A stretch of 64,000 bases of DNA from Microbacterium sp. Root61. GTDB lineage: Bacteria; Actinomycetota; Actinomycetes; Actinomycetales; Microbacteriaceae. The position numbers were made by a program, and so were the translations under genes. Positions 56,107 through 64,000 of the stretch are shown piece by piece (positions within the stretch are counted from its first letter, which is position 1; every line of letters begins with the position of its first letter). Location: NCBI RefSeq assembly GCF_001427525.1, contig NZ_LMGU01000001.1, positions 310,001-374,000 on the forward strand, read 5' to 3'. The notes under the pieces were generated by a model that did not search any database, was not told the origin of the DNA, and saw only the letters and a list, made by a program, of their open reading frames with translations.

Positions 56107-57362
56107 CCACGACCGCCACGACGCTGCGCGACCGGATGCTGCTCGCCAAGGACGCGTCGCGCCAGATCGGGCTGCTGTCCGACGTCGACAAGCGCGATCT
56201 GCTACGCGAGATCGCCGACGCGATCGAAGCCGCTGCGGCCGAGATCGCCACCGCGAACGAGGAAGACCTCGCGCGGGGTCGCGCCGACGGAATGGCCGAG
56301 GGCCTGCAGGACCGGCTCCGCCTGGACCGCACCCGCATTGCGTCGCTCGCGGCCGCGGTGCGCGATGTCGCCGAGCTGCCCGACCCGGTCGGCCGTGTCC
56401 TCGAGGAGAAGATCCTCTCCAACGGCGTGCAGCTGCAGAAAGTCTCGGTGCCGTTCGGTGTGGTCGGATCCATTTACGAAGCTCGTCCGAACGTCACGGT
56501 CGACATCGCCGCCGTGGCGCTGCGATCCGGCAATGCCGTGATCCTGCGCGGCGGTTCGGCCGCCGAGGCGACGAACCGTGCCCTGGTCTCGGCGATGCGC
56601 GGAGCACTGGCCGCGCGCGGCGTCGATCCCGAAGCGGTGCAGACCGTCGACGACTTCGGCCGTGAAGGCGCGCGCCAGCTCATGCAGGCCCGCGGCATCG
56701 TCGATGTCCTGGTGCCCCGCGGCAGCGCGCAGCTGATCGAGACCGTCGTGACCGAGTCATCCGTTCCCGTCATCGAGACCGGTGCCGGCGTCGTGCACAT
56801 CCTGCTCGATGCCACCGCGCCACTGGAATGGTCGCGCGACATCGTGGTCAACGCCAAGACCCAGCGTCCGAGCGTCTGCAACGCGGTCGAGACCGTCCTG
56901 GTGCACCGTGAGGCCGCGCCGCGACTGGTCGGTCCCGTCGTCGCCGCCCTTCGCGAGGCCGGAGTCACCGTTCATGGCGACGACGCGGTCCGGGCGCTCG
57001 CGTCGGACGTGGTGCCGGCAACCGACGAGGACTGGTCCACCGAGTACCTGAGCCTCGACCTGTCGATGCGCGTCGTCGATGACCTGGATGAGGCGCTCGC
57101 GCATATCCGGCAGTACTCCACGCACCACACCGAGTCGATCATCACCGAGGACGCAGGCAACGCCGAGCGGTTCCTCGCGGAGGTCGATTCGGCCGTCGTG
57201 ATGGCGAACGCATCGACGCGTTTCACCGACGGCGGCGAGTTCGGCTTCGGTGCCGAGGTCGGCATCTCGACCCAGAAGCTGCACGCACGGGGTCCGATGG
57301 GCCTGAATGAGCTCACCAGCACCAAGTGGCTTGCGCGCGGCTCGGGACAAGTACGCGCCTGA
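56103..57362 (+). CDS. proA: Gamma-glutamyl phosphate reductase
   Basis: A 419-residue NADPH-dependent reductase, second step of proline synthesis. Catalytic Cys259 lies in QRPSVCNAVETVL; IYEARPNVTVDIA and GFGAEVGISTQKLHARGPMG are diagnostic. It overlaps the proB stop codon; the start is the ATG at 56103. Confidence 0.96.
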
Positions 57363-57367
57363 CCGCC

Positions 57368-57373
57368 TAAACT
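57368..57373 (+). promoter_or_regulatory. Possible -10 before the 74-residue membrane protein gene
   Basis: TAAACT lies just after the proA stop codon and could start a transcript for the small membrane protein and nadD. Confidence 0.35.
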
Positions 57374-57421
57374 GAACATGCGCGTCCCTGCGCGCGCCGC
57401 TGAACCCGAACGGAGTCCCTG

Positions 57422-57646
57422 ATGACCCTCGCCTCGCTCGTCGCCCTTGCCGCTGCAGAGTCTGAGCACCACGGCAATGTCGCGCTAGAGACGGTCGGCT
57501 ACGGCATCGTCGCCATCATCTTCTTCGCCGCGCTCGGACTCGTGACCTTGTCGTACCGGAACGTGGCGAACCGCCACGCCAGCAAGGCGGAGGCCTACGC
57601 ACGAGCGCACGCCAACGACATCCCTGAAGCGGGGCACGGCCACTAG
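57422..57646 (+). CDS. Small membrane protein between proA and nadD
   Basis: A 74-residue protein with one clear membrane segment (about 26-45; [21 protein letters not shown]) and a His-rich C-terminus (EAGHGH). A short protein of this kind is often found in this position in Microbacteriaceae; function unknown. CGGAG precedes the ATG. Confidence 0.8.
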   Translation: MTLASLVALAAAESEHHGNVALETVGYGIVAIIFFAALGLVTLSYRNVANRHASKAEAYARAHANDIPEAGHGH

Positions 57647-57656
57647 GTCTAACCGA

Positions 57657-58253
57657 ATGACGGCGGCGCGCACCCCGAGGATCGGGGTCATGGGTGGGAC
57701 GTTCGATCCCATTCATCATGGGCACTTGGTCGCCGCCAGCGAGGTCGCGCAGTCCTTCGATCTCGACGAGGTCGTGTTCGTGCCGACCGGGATGCCGTGG
57801 CAGAAGGAGGTCGTCACCTCCAGTGAGCACCGCTACCTGATGTCCGTGATCGCCACCGCATCCAACCCGCGATTCACCGTCAGCCGCGTCGACATCGATC
57901 GAGCCGGCACCACCTACACGATCGACACCCTGCGCGATCTGAAGGCGGCGCGGCCGGACGCGGAGCTGTTCTTCATCACGGGCGCAGACGCCATAGCGCA
58001 AATTCTCAGTTGGAGGGACCATGATGAACTGTGGGACCTCGCCCATTTCGTCGCAGTCTCCCGGCCCGGACATGTGCTCAGCACTGACGGGCTCCCCGGG
58101 GAGAAGGTGAGTCAGCTCGAGATCCCCGCCCTCTCCATCTCATCGACGGACTGCCGAGAGCGGGTCCACCACGGGAATCCCGTGTGGTACCTCGTTCCCG
58201 ACGGGGTCGTCCAATACATCGCGAAGCACCACCTATACCGGAGCAAGGAATGA
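57657..58253 (+). CDS. nadD: Nicotinate-nucleotide adenylyltransferase
   Basis: A 198-residue enzyme making deamido-NAD. The nucleotide-binding [11 protein letters not shown] is at 14-24, the [11 protein letters not shown] segment contacts substrate and ISSTDCRER holds the C-terminal ISSTxxR motif. Ten bases separate it from the preceding gene; its stop overlaps the next ATG. Confidence 0.95.
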   Translation: MTAARTPRIGVMGGTFDPIHHGHLVAASEVAQSFDLDEVVFVPTGMPWQKEVVTSSEHRYLMSVIATASNPRFTVSRVDIDRAGTTYTIDTLRDLKAARPDAELFFITGADAIAQILSWRDHDELWDLAHFVAVSRPGHVLSTDGLPGEKVSQLEIPALSISSTDCRERVHHGNPVWYLVPDGVVQYIAKHHLYRSKE

Positions 58254-59374
58254 CAACACCCGAGCAGCCGGACAACAACCAGCTCACCCGCAAGCAGATG
58301 CGGGAGATTCGCAATACTGCGTCGACCCCGATCATCACGGCGGAACAGGCGCAGGCTGCACAGCCGGCACACCAGACCACCGAACCCGACGTCGAGCCCG
58401 AAGAGGCGCCTGCCGAAGAGGCGCCGATCGAGGTTCCCGCCCCGATCGTCTCCGCCGTTCCCTTGGCACGCGCCGCCGTGCCGGTCGATGTCGCACCCGC
58501 GCCCGCCGCGGACGACTCGGTCGACCTCGGCGTGAACCCGCTGACCCGCCGTCAGGCGCGCCAGCAGGAGCGCATCCGCACGGCGTCCGTTCCGGTGATC
58601 ACGCCGGATGTGGCGGCCGCGCACTCTGCGCCCGTATCCGCGCGTCCCGTCGACGAGGCGCCCGCGCCGGTCGACGATGCTCACGCGCCGGTCGAGAACG
58701 ACACCCAGACGGATGCCGCAGACATCGACGTGACGGTGGATGCGACGGCTGCAGAAGCCGAAGCAGCGTCGGACATCGAGACCGAGACGGACGACGACAC
58801 CGACACCGAGTCGCAGGACGACCTGTTCGCCGCGACCGAGGCGGACGAAGCGGCCGAGGCCGAGGCATCCGCTCGCCCCGTCGTGAACCCGGGCTTCGGT
58901 TCGGGGCTGCTCGCGGGTGACCCCGCGGCGCTGTCCCTGCCGCCGTCGTTCGACGAGCTGATCGCTCGCGAGACCTCGACCGAGGGCTCGAGCGCGACTC
59001 CGAACGCGCTGATCCTGGCGCAGACGCCCGACGGTGTGATGATGGGCCCGGTCACGGCGACCGGCGAAGTCCTCATCACCGGCACGATGTCGCTGCCCGA
59101 CGGGATCGGTTCGCAGGGCCACGCGCACGGCGCCGCCGACGGCAAAGAGGCGGACGCGGTCCTCGTGGACGGCGAACTGCCCGCGCACTCGTCCCCGACT
59201 CCCATTGCGGCCAGTGCCGCTATTTCCACGGTGAAGACGACGGGCGAGATCATTCGTCCGCCGGTTCCCGAAAAGGGCGGCAAGCTCATGCTGTCGCTCG
59301 CGATCACGGCCGGCGTACTCGCGCTGGCTCTCGTCGGCGTTCTGATCCTCGCCTTCGTTACAGGGGTGTTTTGA
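58250..59374 (+). CDS. Ala/Pro/Asp-rich hypothetical protein with C-terminal anchor
   Basis: A 374-residue protein, mostly low-complexity and acidic (about 40-290), starting with a conserved-looking [21 protein letters not shown]; a second [26 protein letters not shown] copy recurs at about 105-130. One membrane segment closes the protein (about 345-372). Such proteins occupy this position in relatives; function unknown. The start overlaps nadD and the stop overlaps rsfS. Confidence 0.85.
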   Translation: MTTPEQPDNNQLTRKQMREIRNTASTPIITAEQAQAAQPAHQTTEPDVEPEEAPAEEAPIEVPAPIVSAVPLARAAVPVDVAPAPAADDSVDLGVNPLTRRQARQQERIRTASVPVITPDVAAAHSAPVSARPVDEAPAPVDDAHAPVENDTQTDAADIDVTVDATAAEAEAASDIETETDDDTDTESQDDLFAATEADEAAEAEASARPVVNPGFGSGLLAGDPAALSLPPSFDELIARETSTEGSSATPNALILAQTPDGVMMGPVTATGEVLITGTMSLPDGIGSQGHAHGAADGKEADAVLVDGELPAHSSPTPIAASAAISTVKTTGEIIRPPVPEKGGKLMLSLAITAGVLALALVGVLILAFVTGVF

Positions 59375-59754
59375 TGACTGCAACCGACAACTCGCGCGAC
59401 ATGCTGGCAATCGCCGCTCTCGCGGCCGACGCGAAGGGCGGCGAGGACCTGATGGCTCTCGACGTCTCGGAGCCGCTGCCACTGGTCGATATCTTCATGC
59501 TGGTGACGGGGCGCAACGAGCGCAACGTGGCCGCCATCGCGGACGAGATCGAAGACAAGCTGCTCGAGGCGGGCCACAAGCGCCTGCGTCGCGAGGGCCG
59601 CAAGGAATCCCGCTGGATCCTGCTGGACTTCGGCGACCTCGTCGTGCACGTGTTCCACGAGCAGGAGCGCATCTTCTACGGCCTCGAGCGCCTTTGGAAG
59701 GACTGCCCGCTCATCGCGATCGACCTGCCGACGCCTGTCGCCGCGGCCGACTGA
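59374..59754 (+). CDS. rsfS: Ribosomal silencing factor RsfS
   Basis: A 126-residue RsfS/Iojap protein that binds L14 and blocks subunit joining in starvation. Core DVSEPLPLVDIFMLVTGRNERNV and FGDLVVHVFHEQERIFYGLERLW are diagnostic. The ATG shares its A with the preceding stop (TGATG) and follows AGGGG; a TTG three bases upstream is less likely. Confidence 0.95.
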   Translation: MTATDNSRDMLAIAALAADAKGGEDLMALDVSEPLPLVDIFMLVTGRNERNVAAIADEIEDKLLEAGHKRLRREGRKESRWILLDFGDLVVHVFHEQERIFYGLERLWKDCPLIAIDLPTPVAAAD

Positions 59755-59758
59755 CACC

Positions 59759-60193
59759 TCACTGCAGGCAGAATTCGTTGCCCTCAGGGTCGCGCATCTG
59801 CCAGTAGCGCTCCGACCACGGGCCCCACGTCTGCTCTACCAGTCGCACGACCTCCGCACCGAGGGCGACCAGCCGATCCTTCTCGGCATCCAGCACCTCC
59901 GCCGACGTTCCGGCTGCGCCGGCGCCGGGGGAGACCGACACATCCAGGTGCAGTCGATTGCGCCCGGCCTTGGGTCCGTCAGCGTGGTGGAAGAACAGTC
60001 GCGGGCCTTTGCCCTCGGGGTCTTCGGCGAGCCCGCGGGTGGCGAGATCGTCTTCGGTGAGCCCGGAGTCGAGCAGCTGCTGTTTGAGCGGCCCCTCCCA
60101 GTCCATGTGCGGATACCCGAACACATCCGACCAGAAGTGCGACAGGGCGCGAGGGTTGTCGGCATAGAACACGATGTTGCCCAGTGAAGTCAT
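59759..60193 (-). CDS. VOC-family (glyoxalase-like) protein
   Basis: A 144-residue single-domain VOC protein (IVFYADNPRALSHFWSDVFGYPHMDWEG at the N-terminus; MRDPEGNEFCLQ at the C-terminus, with the typical Glu). Relatives include dioxygenases, lyases and antibiotic-binding proteins. AGGAGGAG precedes the ATG. It is convergent with rsfS; function unknown. Confidence 0.9.
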   Translation of the reverse strand: MTSLGNIVFYADNPRALSHFWSDVFGYPHMDWEGPLKQQLLDSGLTEDDLATRGLAEDPEGKGPRLFFHHADGPKAGRNRLHLDVSVSPGAGAAGTSAEVLDAEKDRLVALGAEVVRLVEQTWGPWSERYWQMRDPEGNEFCLQ

Positions 60194-60252
60194 GATCTCC
60201 TCCTAGAGTCGTGGTCTGATCGTACGAAATCGGTCCGACATCGCCGCCGTGG

Positions 60253-60282
60253 TTCGAGTCATGGCTCAGGATGTAGTAATCT
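60253..60282 (+). promoter_or_regulatory. Possible tRNA-Ala promoter
   Basis: TTCGAG, 18 bases, TAATCT (60277-60282), about 36 bases before the tRNA 5' end. The -35 match is weak. Confidence 0.4.
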
Positions 60283-60318
60283 AGTCGAGTTGCCTCACGC
60301 AGTACGGGGCAAGAGTTT

Positions 60319-60394
60319 GGGCCTGTGGCGCAGTTGGTAGCGCACCTGCATGGCATGCAGGGGGTCAGGGGTTCGAATCCCCTCAGGTCCACCA
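60319..60394 (+). tRNA. tRNA-Ala (anticodon GGC)
   Basis: A full cloverleaf: acceptor GGGCCTG/CAGGTCC with the G3:U70 pair that defines alanine identity, D arm GCGC/GCGC, anticodon stem CCTGC/GCAGG around ATGGCAT, T arm AGGGG/CCCCT. Anticodon GGC reads GCC/GCU. CCA (60392-60394) is encoded. It borders an accessory region, a common integration point. Confidence 0.96.
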
Positions 60395-60395
60395 G

Positions 60396-60420
60396 AAACC
60401 CCCGGTTCGCCGGGGGTTTT
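60396..60420 (+). terminator. Terminator after tRNA-Ala
   Basis: AAACCCCCGG and CCGGGGGTTT form a 10-bp stem with a TTCG tetraloop followed by TT, two bases after the CCA end. Confidence 0.92.
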
Positions 60421-60652
60421 TCGTTTCCCGCCGACGGTGACGGTAGGCGCGCAACGCCCGTGGATAAACGAGGGAATTGCACCAGCTGTTGGGCTTTAGC
60501 GGCGCGCTCCCTCACGGAACATCGGGGGAGTCCACCGCTTCTGTGGTGTTGTCCCCGCTGAGGGATCCCTCGTGCGCGGCGCGTGTCCAACCGCGCCCTG
60601 CGGTGAGCTGCGTGCACTGTGCCGGGCGGCGGGGCGGGTGTACGTTGCAACC
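60421..60652 (+). other. Non-coding start of the accessory region
   Basis: About 230 bases between the tRNA-Ala terminator and the first candidate gene of the accessory region. I see no gene, no integrase remnant and no copy of the tRNA 3' end here. TACGTT at 60641-60646, six bases before GTG 60653, could be a -10. Confidence 0.5.
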
Positions 60653-60859
60653 GTGGATGGATCGCCCTCCGCATCAAACTTGAACCCCGAGTCATTTGAA
60701 CGCATGACACCGTTGCGCGATGCCGGCACGGGCACAGGACAGCAAGAACCCAGGAGATCTCAGTTCGCGGAGTTCCGAACTCCATCGAAACGAGGACGGC
60801 GGTATCGCCCAAGCACTGCAACGGTGGCCAATTGCCGAGCAATTGTTGATGAGGCCTAG
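60653..60859 (+). CDS. Possible small protein ahead of the CHAT gene
   Basis: A 68-residue candidate (VDGSPSASNLNPESFERM to VANCRAIVDEA), Arg/Ser/Thr-rich, no family recognised. For: GTG 60653 follows TACGTT by six bases, the leaderless pattern seen in this window, and its TAG stop lies 13 bases before the CHAT gene's TTG with AAGGAG between. Against: unremarkable composition and short length. The same stretch is alternatively read as the N-terminus of the CHAT protein in another frame. Confidence 0.35.
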   Translation: MDGSPSASNLNPESFERMTPLRDAGTGTGQQEPRRSQFAEFRTPSKRGRRYRPSTATVANCRAIVDEA

Positions 60860-60872
60860 CGAAGGAGACGAC

Positions 60873-63731
60873 TTGTCCGACGTCCCTGACGGAGCGCAGT
60901 TGATCGGCCTGATCGATGACGCCGTCGATCTCGTGGCGGCGGCGCGAGCCACCGGCGATCGTGTGTCCCTTGCGACGGCGATCCACAACCTCGAAGTCGC
61001 ACGGCGTACAGCGCCGGGCGTGTTGATGGATACGGTGCTCGTGAATCTCGGGATGGCGTTGAACACCAGGTTTGAGATGGATGGAAATATCGCCGACCTG
61101 TCCGAGGCCGTCGTGGTCTCTCGCGACGCTGTCAAACTCACACCGGTCGCGGACCCTCGCCGCGCCGGTCGCGTCTCGAATCTTGGCGTGGCTCTCAAGT
61201 GGCGCTACGAATTCGGGGGAGGCGAGCTGGCAGACCTGCAGGAGTCGATCGCCTGTCAGCGAGAAGCGGCTGAACTCACAGCCCAGAAAGATCCCGAACG
61301 CTCGAAGTTCGCCACGAATCTTGCCAACACTCTACTCATGCGATTTGGGCACACGGCGGCCGCCCCCGATCTCGATGAGTCCATCGGCTGGTTTGAGGCG
61401 GCGCTGGCCGCAACACCAGTGACTCACCCACGTCTCGCGCGGCGGCGCGCGAACCTGGCTAATGCGCTGAGCTCACGGTACGACCTCCTCGGTGCCCGCA
61501 CGGATCTCGATGCCGCTGTCTCCCTTCTTCAGCAGGCGGTTGCGGCGACGGCTCCGAACGATCCTGCGCTCGCGGCCGACCTGTCCAACTTGGGCAACGC
61601 ATTCTTGTCTGATTACGAGCGGACAGGAAGCTATGCGAGCCTCGACACGGCGGTCCTTCACCTAGAAGGATCAATTGCAAGGACAGCGCGCAACGATCCG
61701 CAACTGCCGCATCGTCTTTCGAATCTCGCCTCAGCTCTCAGTGCCCGTGGCAGTTTGACTTCGTCCCTCGCTGACTTCGACGCGGCGATCTCAGCGACCG
61801 ATCGAGCGCTGGGCTCGCTGACCGACGATCAGCCGGCTTTTGCGCGCGTGTTTTTCAACTTTGGGTCGCTTCTCAGGTCGCGTTTCAGCGTCAGCGGCGA
61901 CCTCATAGACCTAGACGCCGCGATCGAGTACATGCATGCGGCCATCAGCGCCCTGCCGCCCGCCGCGCCATTACTCTGCGTTGTTCGGACAACGTTGGGG
62001 AAGGCGATCGAGGACCGCGCCGAGATCACTGGATCCCAAACTGATCTGGGCTCAGCACTGACGGAGTATCTGGCAGCCATGCGGGTGGATACGGCGGCCC
62101 CGATGGATCGGTGTGTCGCAGCGATGAGGGCGGCCGCCCTGTCGACCGCCCAGGATGCCTCCGCCTGCTATGCGGAGGCCATCACGCTCCTCCCTTCCGT
62201 CCTCCAGCCCTGGCTCGATCGAACCGACACACTGGCGCGCGTCGCGGCGCTCAGCGGACTCGGCATGAATGCCGCCGCGGCGTACCTCGCGACTGACCAG
62301 CCGCGACAGGCGCTGTCGGCTGTGGAGCACGGACGGGCTCTCACCCTCAGCGGGCTCATTCAGCTTCGTGGTGACTTCGACAAGCTCCAAACTGCACATC
62401 CAGAGACGGCAGATCGCCTGAGTGCGCTGCTGAAGGTGCTGAATGCTCCGCGAAAACTACGCGCCGCAGACGCTGCACGGGACCTCTCGGCACAGGAGAA
62501 CAGTCGACGCCGTGAGGCGCAATCCCAACTCACGCCTGTCCTCGAGCGGATCCGAACTCAGCCAGGTTTTGAGCAGTTCTTCTTGCCTCCCGACCCTGAC
62601 CAACTGGTCGCAGGTGGGCGGGAGGGGCCGATCGTAGTCGTGAATGTCGCGCGCACGCGTTGTGACGCACTCGTGGTCAATGACGGCGATGTGGACGTGG
62701 TCGAGCTCAAGGACCTCACAGCTGCTGACTGTGCAGACGCGGCCATGGCCCTGCTCAGTGCTACCGATCAGCTATTTGCCCCAGATGTACCCGATAAGGC
62801 GTTCGCCGCGGCAGAGGCAGACCTCATCCGCCTACTTGCTTGGGCGTGGGACCGGATCGCCGATCCCGTTCTGACACACCTCGGGTTCTCTGCACCGAGA
62901 TCGGATAGCGAGTATGGCGCCTGGCCTCGCATCTGGTGGGTTCCGACCGGTCCCCTCACGGTCTTCCCGATGCATGCGGCCGGGTATCACTCTGCCAGTA
63001 ATGCCGGGGAGCCGGCGCGCGAGCGGACGGTAATGGATCGTGTCGTCTCAAGCACTGTGCCTTCGATCAGTGCGCTCCTTCACGCTCGGACGCGGCCTCT
63101 CGCCGACCTTCAACCGCGCGCTCTTCTGCTGGCGATGCCGACCACCCCTGGGCTCCCCGAACTCGAAAGTGTGATTGACGAAGTGGAGCGTGTGGCACGG
63201 CTGATCCCACGCGCAGACGTCACGATGATTGGGGTCGATCCATCTCAGCAAACCGGCGAGCCTTCGCGGCGAACCGTGCTCGGGCTACTCCCGACGCACG
63301 CGTGGACGCACTTCGCGTGTCACGGCGAGGCGAACCCCACCGACCCGGCAAAGTCAAACCTCGTCCTCGCCGATCACCAGAGTGACCCGCTGACGGTCGA
63401 GGACATCGTCGGGCTGAAACTGGAGCAGGCACAACTCGCATACTTCTCCGCGTGCACTACCGCGCGCCCGGGTCGCAAGGTGCTCGATGAACCCGTCCAC
63501 TTCGCTGCGGCGGCCCTTCTCGCTGGTTATCGGCACGCCATCGGCACATTGTGGCCGATCCCCGATCGTCCCCATTCTGCCGAGACTATTTACCGGATCC
63601 TGTCCTCGGATGGATTCGACTGGACGGCGGCCTCAGCTGCAGTTGCGGTTCACACTGCAGTGCATGGAGAGCGCCGAGCCTTCCCAGACCAACCCCAATA
63701 TTGGGCTGCACTCCTGCATCAAGGCCCGTAG
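60873..63731 (+). CDS. TPR-CHAT caspase-like protease
   Basis: About 952 residues. Residues about 10-480 are tandem helical TPR-like repeats (pattern LSNLGNAL-SRY-TG-DLD). A linker follows, then a CHAT peptidase domain (about 590-950), with the catalytic pair His817 (THFACHGEA) and Cys861 (AYFSACTTARPG). CHAT proteins are separase/caspase relatives; in TPR-CHAT systems the repeats sense a partner and unleash proteolysis. I chose TTG 60873 for AAGGAG six bases upstream; ATG 60720 would add 51 residues without TPR character. Many A/T-ending codons and the tRNA-Ala flank suggest acquisition. Confidence 0.88.
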   Translation: MSDVPDGAQLIGLIDDAVDLVAAARATGDRVSLATAIHNLEVARRTAPGVLMDTVLVNLGMALNTRFEMDGNIADLSEAVVVSRDAVKLTPVADPRRAGRVSNLGVALKWRYEFGGGELADLQESIACQREAAELTAQKDPERSKFATNLANTLLMRFGHTAAAPDLDESIGWFEAALAATPVTHPRLARRRANLANALSSRYDLLGARTDLDAAVSLLQQAVAATAPNDPALAADLSNLGNAFLSDYERTGSYASLDTAVLHLEGSIARTARNDPQLPHRLSNLASALSARGSLTSSLADFDAAISATDRALGSLTDDQPAFARVFFNFGSLLRSRFSVSGDLIDLDAAIEYMHAAISALPPAAPLLCVVRTTLGKAIEDRAEITGSQTDLGSALTEYLAAMRVDTAAPMDRCVAAMRAAALSTAQDASACYAEAITLLPSVLQPWLDRTDTLARVAALSGLGMNAAAAYLATDQPRQALSAVEHGRALTLSGLIQLRGDFDKLQTAHPETADRLSALLKVLNAPRKLRAADAARDLSAQENSRRREAQSQLTPVLERIRTQPGFEQFFLPPDPDQLVAGGREGPIVVVNVARTRCDALVVNDGDVDVVELKDLTAADCADAAMALLSATDQLFAPDVPDKAFAAAEADLIRLLAWAWDRIADPVLTHLGFSAPRSDSEYGAWPRIWWVPTGPLTVFPMHAAGYHSASNAGEPARERTVMDRVVSSTVPSISALLHARTRPLADLQPRALLLAMPTTPGLPELESVIDEVERVARLIPRADVTMIGVDPSQQTGEPSRRTVLGLLPTHAWTHFACHGEANPTDPAKSNLVLADHQSDPLTVEDIVGLKLEQAQLAYFSACTTARPGRKVLDEPVHFAAAALLAGYRHAIGTLWPIPDRPHSAETIYRILSSDGFDWTAASAAVAVHTAVHGERRAFPDQPQYWAALLHQGP

Positions 63732-63927
63732 GGACAGACGGAACGATCCTGCGGGCGCGAAAACCACCACGGGACGGGCGGCGCGGCCATCAGAGCACGC
63801 CGGTGCTGACCGTTCCCCGCTTGCGGCTCGGTGCCAACCCCGACATCGCGCAACATCGGTGCGCTCTCATCACCTGATGGACGACCGCCCTCTGGCGCGG
63901 GTGCGGTGTGGATGCTATTTGTATTCC

Positions 63928-64000
63928 ATGTCACGCATCATCGGTGTGCACGGAATGGGCGCGCAACAGGTCGGCAGCGACCAGCTATCAGCGGACTGGC
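63928..64000 (+). CDS. Probable alpha/beta-hydrolase-type partner of CHAT, truncated
   Basis: An ATG at 63928 opens a frame to the window end, about 24 residues (MSRIIGVHGMGAQQVGSDQL...). The strand-then-HGxG pattern followed by Gln and a Trp is the start seen in alpha/beta-hydrolase-like proteins encoded beside CHAT genes in actinobacteria. CTATTT lies seven bases upstream as a possible -10. It follows the CHAT gene by about 196 bases on the same strand. Too short for certainty; its role as effector is inference. Confidence 0.5.
   Translation, partial: MSRIIGVHGMGAQQVGSDQLSADW

Noticed and set aside
60653..63731. CRISPR-linked TPR-CHAT (Craspase) locus
   Set aside because: The protein has the TPR-CHAT layout, but there is no gRAMP/Cas7-11-like gene or repeat array in the window, and the protein is the long actinobacterial TPR type.
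60319..64000. Defined integrative element with attL/attR at tRNA-Ala
   Set aside because: No integrase and no second copy of the tRNA-Ala 3' end are seen before the window ends, so the boundaries cannot be set.

Overview
The window is high-GC DNA with dense, mostly overlapping genes. It looks like a chromosome segment of an actinobacterium of the family Microbacteriaceae, most likely Microbacterium or a close relative. The basis is the gene order tig-clpP1-clpP2-clpX, the order ileS-folC-DUF4233-ndk-VKOR-rne-DUF4031-rplU-rpmA-obgE-proB-proA-(small membrane protein)-nadD-(Ala/Pro/Asp-rich protein)-rsfS, an ileS T-box with a very short Stem I, actinobacterial versions of RpiB and ferrochelatase, and many genes whose start codon lies six bases after an nAnnnT hexamer (leaderless-type starts). 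The genus is inference; no rRNA gene is present.

Layout. 1-5.2 kb: truncated ABC ATPase, pepN, and an ArsR-type regulator coupled to a SulP anion transporter. 5.2-14.6 kb: hemH, rpiB, a Nei/Fpg glycosylase, a PaiB-like protein, an amidohydrolase, then a multicopper oxidase overlapping a two-component system. 14-24 kb: accessory genes: WYL regulator with divergent hydrolase, nucleoside hydrolase, an ArsR/AHSA1/hydrolase operon, dps, a membrane O-acyltransferase, a hexapeptide-repeat protein and two hypothetical genes. 24-28.6 kb: an IclR regulator divergent from a DUF1989 protein plus a complete ABC importer. 28.7-29.2 kb: tRNA-Gly(TCC) and tRNA-Pro(TGG). 29.3-33.7 kb: protein quality control (tig, clpP1, clpP2, clpX). 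33.8-38.2 kb: M3 peptidase, then a regulator/75-aa protein/MFS exporter operon. 38.2-47 kb: valS, a pentapeptide-like protein, an MHS-type transporter, and ileS behind a T-box. 47-59.8 kb: the core block from folC to rsfS. 59.8-60.4 kb: a VOC protein and tRNA-Ala(GGC). 60.4-64 kb: an accessory region with a TPR-CHAT protease and the start of a probable alpha/beta-hydrolase gene, cut by the window end.

Regulation is unusually readable. Three winged-helix regulators (genes at 4775-5140, 16571-16960 and 36031-36654) each have a perfect inverted repeat with a 2-base centre on their own start codon or promoter. The IclR region carries a 16-bp perfect palindrome, clpP1 has a good ClgR-type box, and ileS has a T-box.

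The best candidate for a less described system is the tRNA-Ala-flanked TPR-CHAT protease with its truncated partner at the right edge. It resembles protease-activated conflict modules, but the effector is incomplete here, so its function is inference.
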